Part shown: one piece after another, positions 61,801 to 64,000 of the stretch
Numbering within the stretch: position 1 is the first letter of the stretch
How the letters are laid out: the number at the start of each line of letters is the position of its first letter
Source of the DNA: Apteryx mantelli
Taxonomy: Eukaryota; Chordata; Aves; Apterygiformes; Apterygidae
Direction of reading: 5' to 3'
NCBI RefSeq assembly: GCF_036417845.1
Contig: NC_089991.1
Coordinates: 9,925,001-9,989,000, forward strand
Length of the DNA: 64,000 bases
Notes under the pieces: model-generated
Told to the model about the DNA's origin: nothing
Seen by the model: only the letters and a program-made list of their open reading frames with translations
The model's database searches: none
Position numbers and translations under genes: made by a program

Positions 61801-64000
61801 CTCTGGGAGACAGTCAAAAGCCCCAGCTGCAGAACTGCATTATCCTCTTGGCTTTGTTGCAGCAGAGTCTGGTACAGGTTTCTCAGGACAGTCGTCTGCT
61901 TCTGCCTAGACTGGGCATGACTGGCTGAGATGCAGATGGTGCATTTGTCCTGGGGTTGTGGCACTAGCAACAAGCCTAATTTGGGAGTTTGATGGAGAGG
62001 CCACAGATGGACTGAAAATGCAGCTTTGAAGAGCTATTCACCATTGCCACTGGGACCTATCCTGGCTACCAGAGAACCAGAAAACTGTTTCCTGAAATGC
62101 ATGAACACCTTCCCCCTGCTTTGGACAAAAGAAGTTGTGAAAAAAGGGTTTGAAGTAGGAGTTAATTAAAGAAAAATTTTGTTGTGGCAAGTTTTGTTTT
62201 GCTTTTTAACGTAGAGTGCTTCCTGCTGCAGAAAGGACCTGCACCTCAAGAATTTTTGCTGTCCTGTGGCATGCTGGACTGTTGCATACTTCTGCTTTTT
62301 CTGTGCTAAGGATCCTGAGCATGAAGGTCCAGGGGATGTCTGGCACCATTCAACATCTCTTCCCAGCTATTTGGGACTGCAGGTATGGGGGACAGGATCC
62401 TGGGGCTCCCTCTTGGTCCCAGTCCTGGTCTGGAGGTCACCTTTGCCTGAAACATGCAATGAGAAGTTCTCCAGCCCTTACCCTGGAGCATCCTGTGCTA
62501 CATTTCTCACCCAGATCCTCTATTTACCAACCCTGGGTTTCTTCTGTGGATATATAACTGGGCCTAAACTGCAGAATTACATGGGCTTCTACAGCAGCAT
62601 CATGGAAAACACCGTTTACTTCATTATAAAACAAGGTTGGTTGTAAAGTCTTCTCGGGGACTGAGGCAGCAAAGCTGTGGGGTTCTGCATTCCTTGGCTT
62701 GAGAATCCTAGTTCTGACACTTTTCTCCTGCGCCTTTGAGTCCAACTCCTATAACGCATGTGAATAAATGCTGTGCAACTTCCCTTCACAGGGATTCATG
62801 TGAATGTTTTGAAAGCATCTTTACTTCAAATCTTGCAAAAATCAAACCAAACATACTTTGAATAAAACAATTGAGCAGATGACTTGGAAATGGTTCTTGC
62901 ACAGTGCTGGCATTGCATACAGGCATATGTCCCCTGATTCTGTGGACTTAAAAGGAAGCGAACACAGCGATTGTGTTTGCAGATCTTGTTTCCTTCTTAC
63001 AGAGATCAAAGTAAGGAGCAGGCTGAATTCTTGTGGTAGAGATGGCTTTTTGAGAGATATCCTCATTGAAGCATCTTATGGAAAAAACCCAAACATCTGC
63101 AGCTGAGAAAAGAAACAAACACTTCTCCTTCCACAGCCCTGAGCAGTCCCTGCAAAATAGGGATTTGTTCTGTGCATGCCTTCAGCTGAGGGGCAGGATC
63201 TCCCCATAGGTAATGACTGAGAGGGAACCAGAGCATTGCACCTACTTAGCACCACAAAACAGAGCCTGTGAGCATGGGAGACAGCGTTTGCTGCTGTGTT
63301 TTTAGGCCTGTGCTGAGGTCTGGGGAGGTGGAGGAGGAGGAAAGATGAGCACCTGGGGGCCTTGATGGCAGTGAGATGCAGGTGTGAGACTAGTGAGCTG
63401 CTCTCTGCTAGTCCAGCTGCAGTTGCTAAATTGCTGCTTTTCAGGTAAGGAAGCTAGGGCTGTGAGAGCAGGGAGCTGTGTGCCTGCTTGGGCCAGCTCA
63501 CCTGTCTGAGCTTAGCTTGGAGCTATTTCAATCTCAACATCTCTCTGGGATGCAGGTGGTCTCCAATGGTAAGTGTGTTTCTCATGGTCCAAGAGAGGCT
63601 CTCAAAGAGGCAAAAGGAGGCTGTTCGACTAGCAGGACAGTGGTTTTGGGCAGGGATTTAGCCAGCTCTAGGACTAATACAGGATAACTGCAATGAGCCT
63701 GGGCTTTTTCGGCAATGGCAGGGCTAGGAACTGCAGGGTTACATTGATTTCTAAAGAATGTCAAAATCTTTACACTCAGCTTTTGGGACTCAAGGGAAAA
63801 AACATTCCTTGAAATGTAGCTAAATTCCTGGCAATGACGTGCTGGTGACGGCACTGCTGAATGCAACGGATCTGAGCGCTCCTTGTTCTTGGTATCCTTT
63901 CCTGCATTTCCCTAATGGTGATGGTAGTGCAAAAGCTGCTTGGAGCTCAGCAAATGCTGTGCATCAGTGCCTGGAAAGCATTGGCTTTATTCGGCAACTC
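55801..64000. other. Non-coding DNA to the window end
   Basis: Moderate GC with AT-rich patches (57380-57520, 58730-58940, 60530-60900, 62100-62220). No exon matching SFXN1, the human neighbour on this side, or any other gene was recognised. Confidence 0.45.

Noticed and set aside
62266-62646. 126-codon plus-strand frame with aromatic, membrane-like patches
   Set aside because: No match to any family I know, the first ATG has no supporting context, and splice evidence is lacking.
1-64000. CRISPR arrays, tRNA or rRNA genes, bacterial operons, integrated viruses
   Set aside because: No regularly spaced direct repeats with spacers, no tRNA A/B-box pairs with a cloverleaf, no rRNA similarity and no viral gene content were seen. 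The window is vertebrate nuclear DNA.

Overview
The window reads as vertebrate nuclear DNA, most likely from a bird (or another archosaur). It has intron-bearing gene structure, strongly CpG-rich blocks like those of avian microchromosomes, several decayed CR1-type LINE fragments, and no bacterial-style gene packing. The only protein-coding gene I can support is an intronless-coding, rhodopsin-class GPCR of the histamine H2 receptor family (HRH2) on the minus strand at 37764-38870. The species and chromosome cannot be fixed from the sequence alone.

Layout. Positions 1 to about 36 kb are very GC-rich and hold no recognisable coding exon. Inside this block sit CpG islands (about 5.74-6.19, 11.28-11.91, 19.28-20.46 and 29.38-29.88 kb), microsatellites, one 94-bp-unit tandem array (18.70-19.16 kb), and a series of short AT-rich islands dense in homeodomain, FOX, GATA, POU and NKX-like words. 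These look like conserved enhancers in a regulatory landscape. From about 36 kb onward base composition becomes moderate. This half holds the HRH2 transcription unit, inferred to run from about 45.4 kb down to 36.2 kb: a GC-rich 5' exon at 45239 to about 45410, an intron holding an old LINE reverse-transcriptase relic, a second exon starting at 39039 with 169 bases of 5' leader and the whole coding region, and a candidate poly(A) signal at 36241-36246. Beyond it lie non-coding DNA and two more LINE relics (50.9-51.25 kb plus strand, 55.26-55.8 kb minus strand).

Most notable points. (1) The receptor keeps the amine-binding aspartate of TM3 but has valine where human H2 has the TM5 aspartate (Asp186), so it may be a divergent H2 paralogue or a pharmacologically altered orthologue. 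(2) Its stop codon lies inside a consensus splice donor (AG|GTAAG), so splicing would remove the stop and swap the C-terminal tail. (3) The leader contains four upstream ATGs, the last overlapping the receptor start out of frame. (4) The GC-rich left half looks like a cluster of enhancers for a gene outside the window. From human synteny (SFXN1-HRH2-CPLX2 in tandem), CPLX2 would be expected to the left, but no CPLX2 coding exon was found here.
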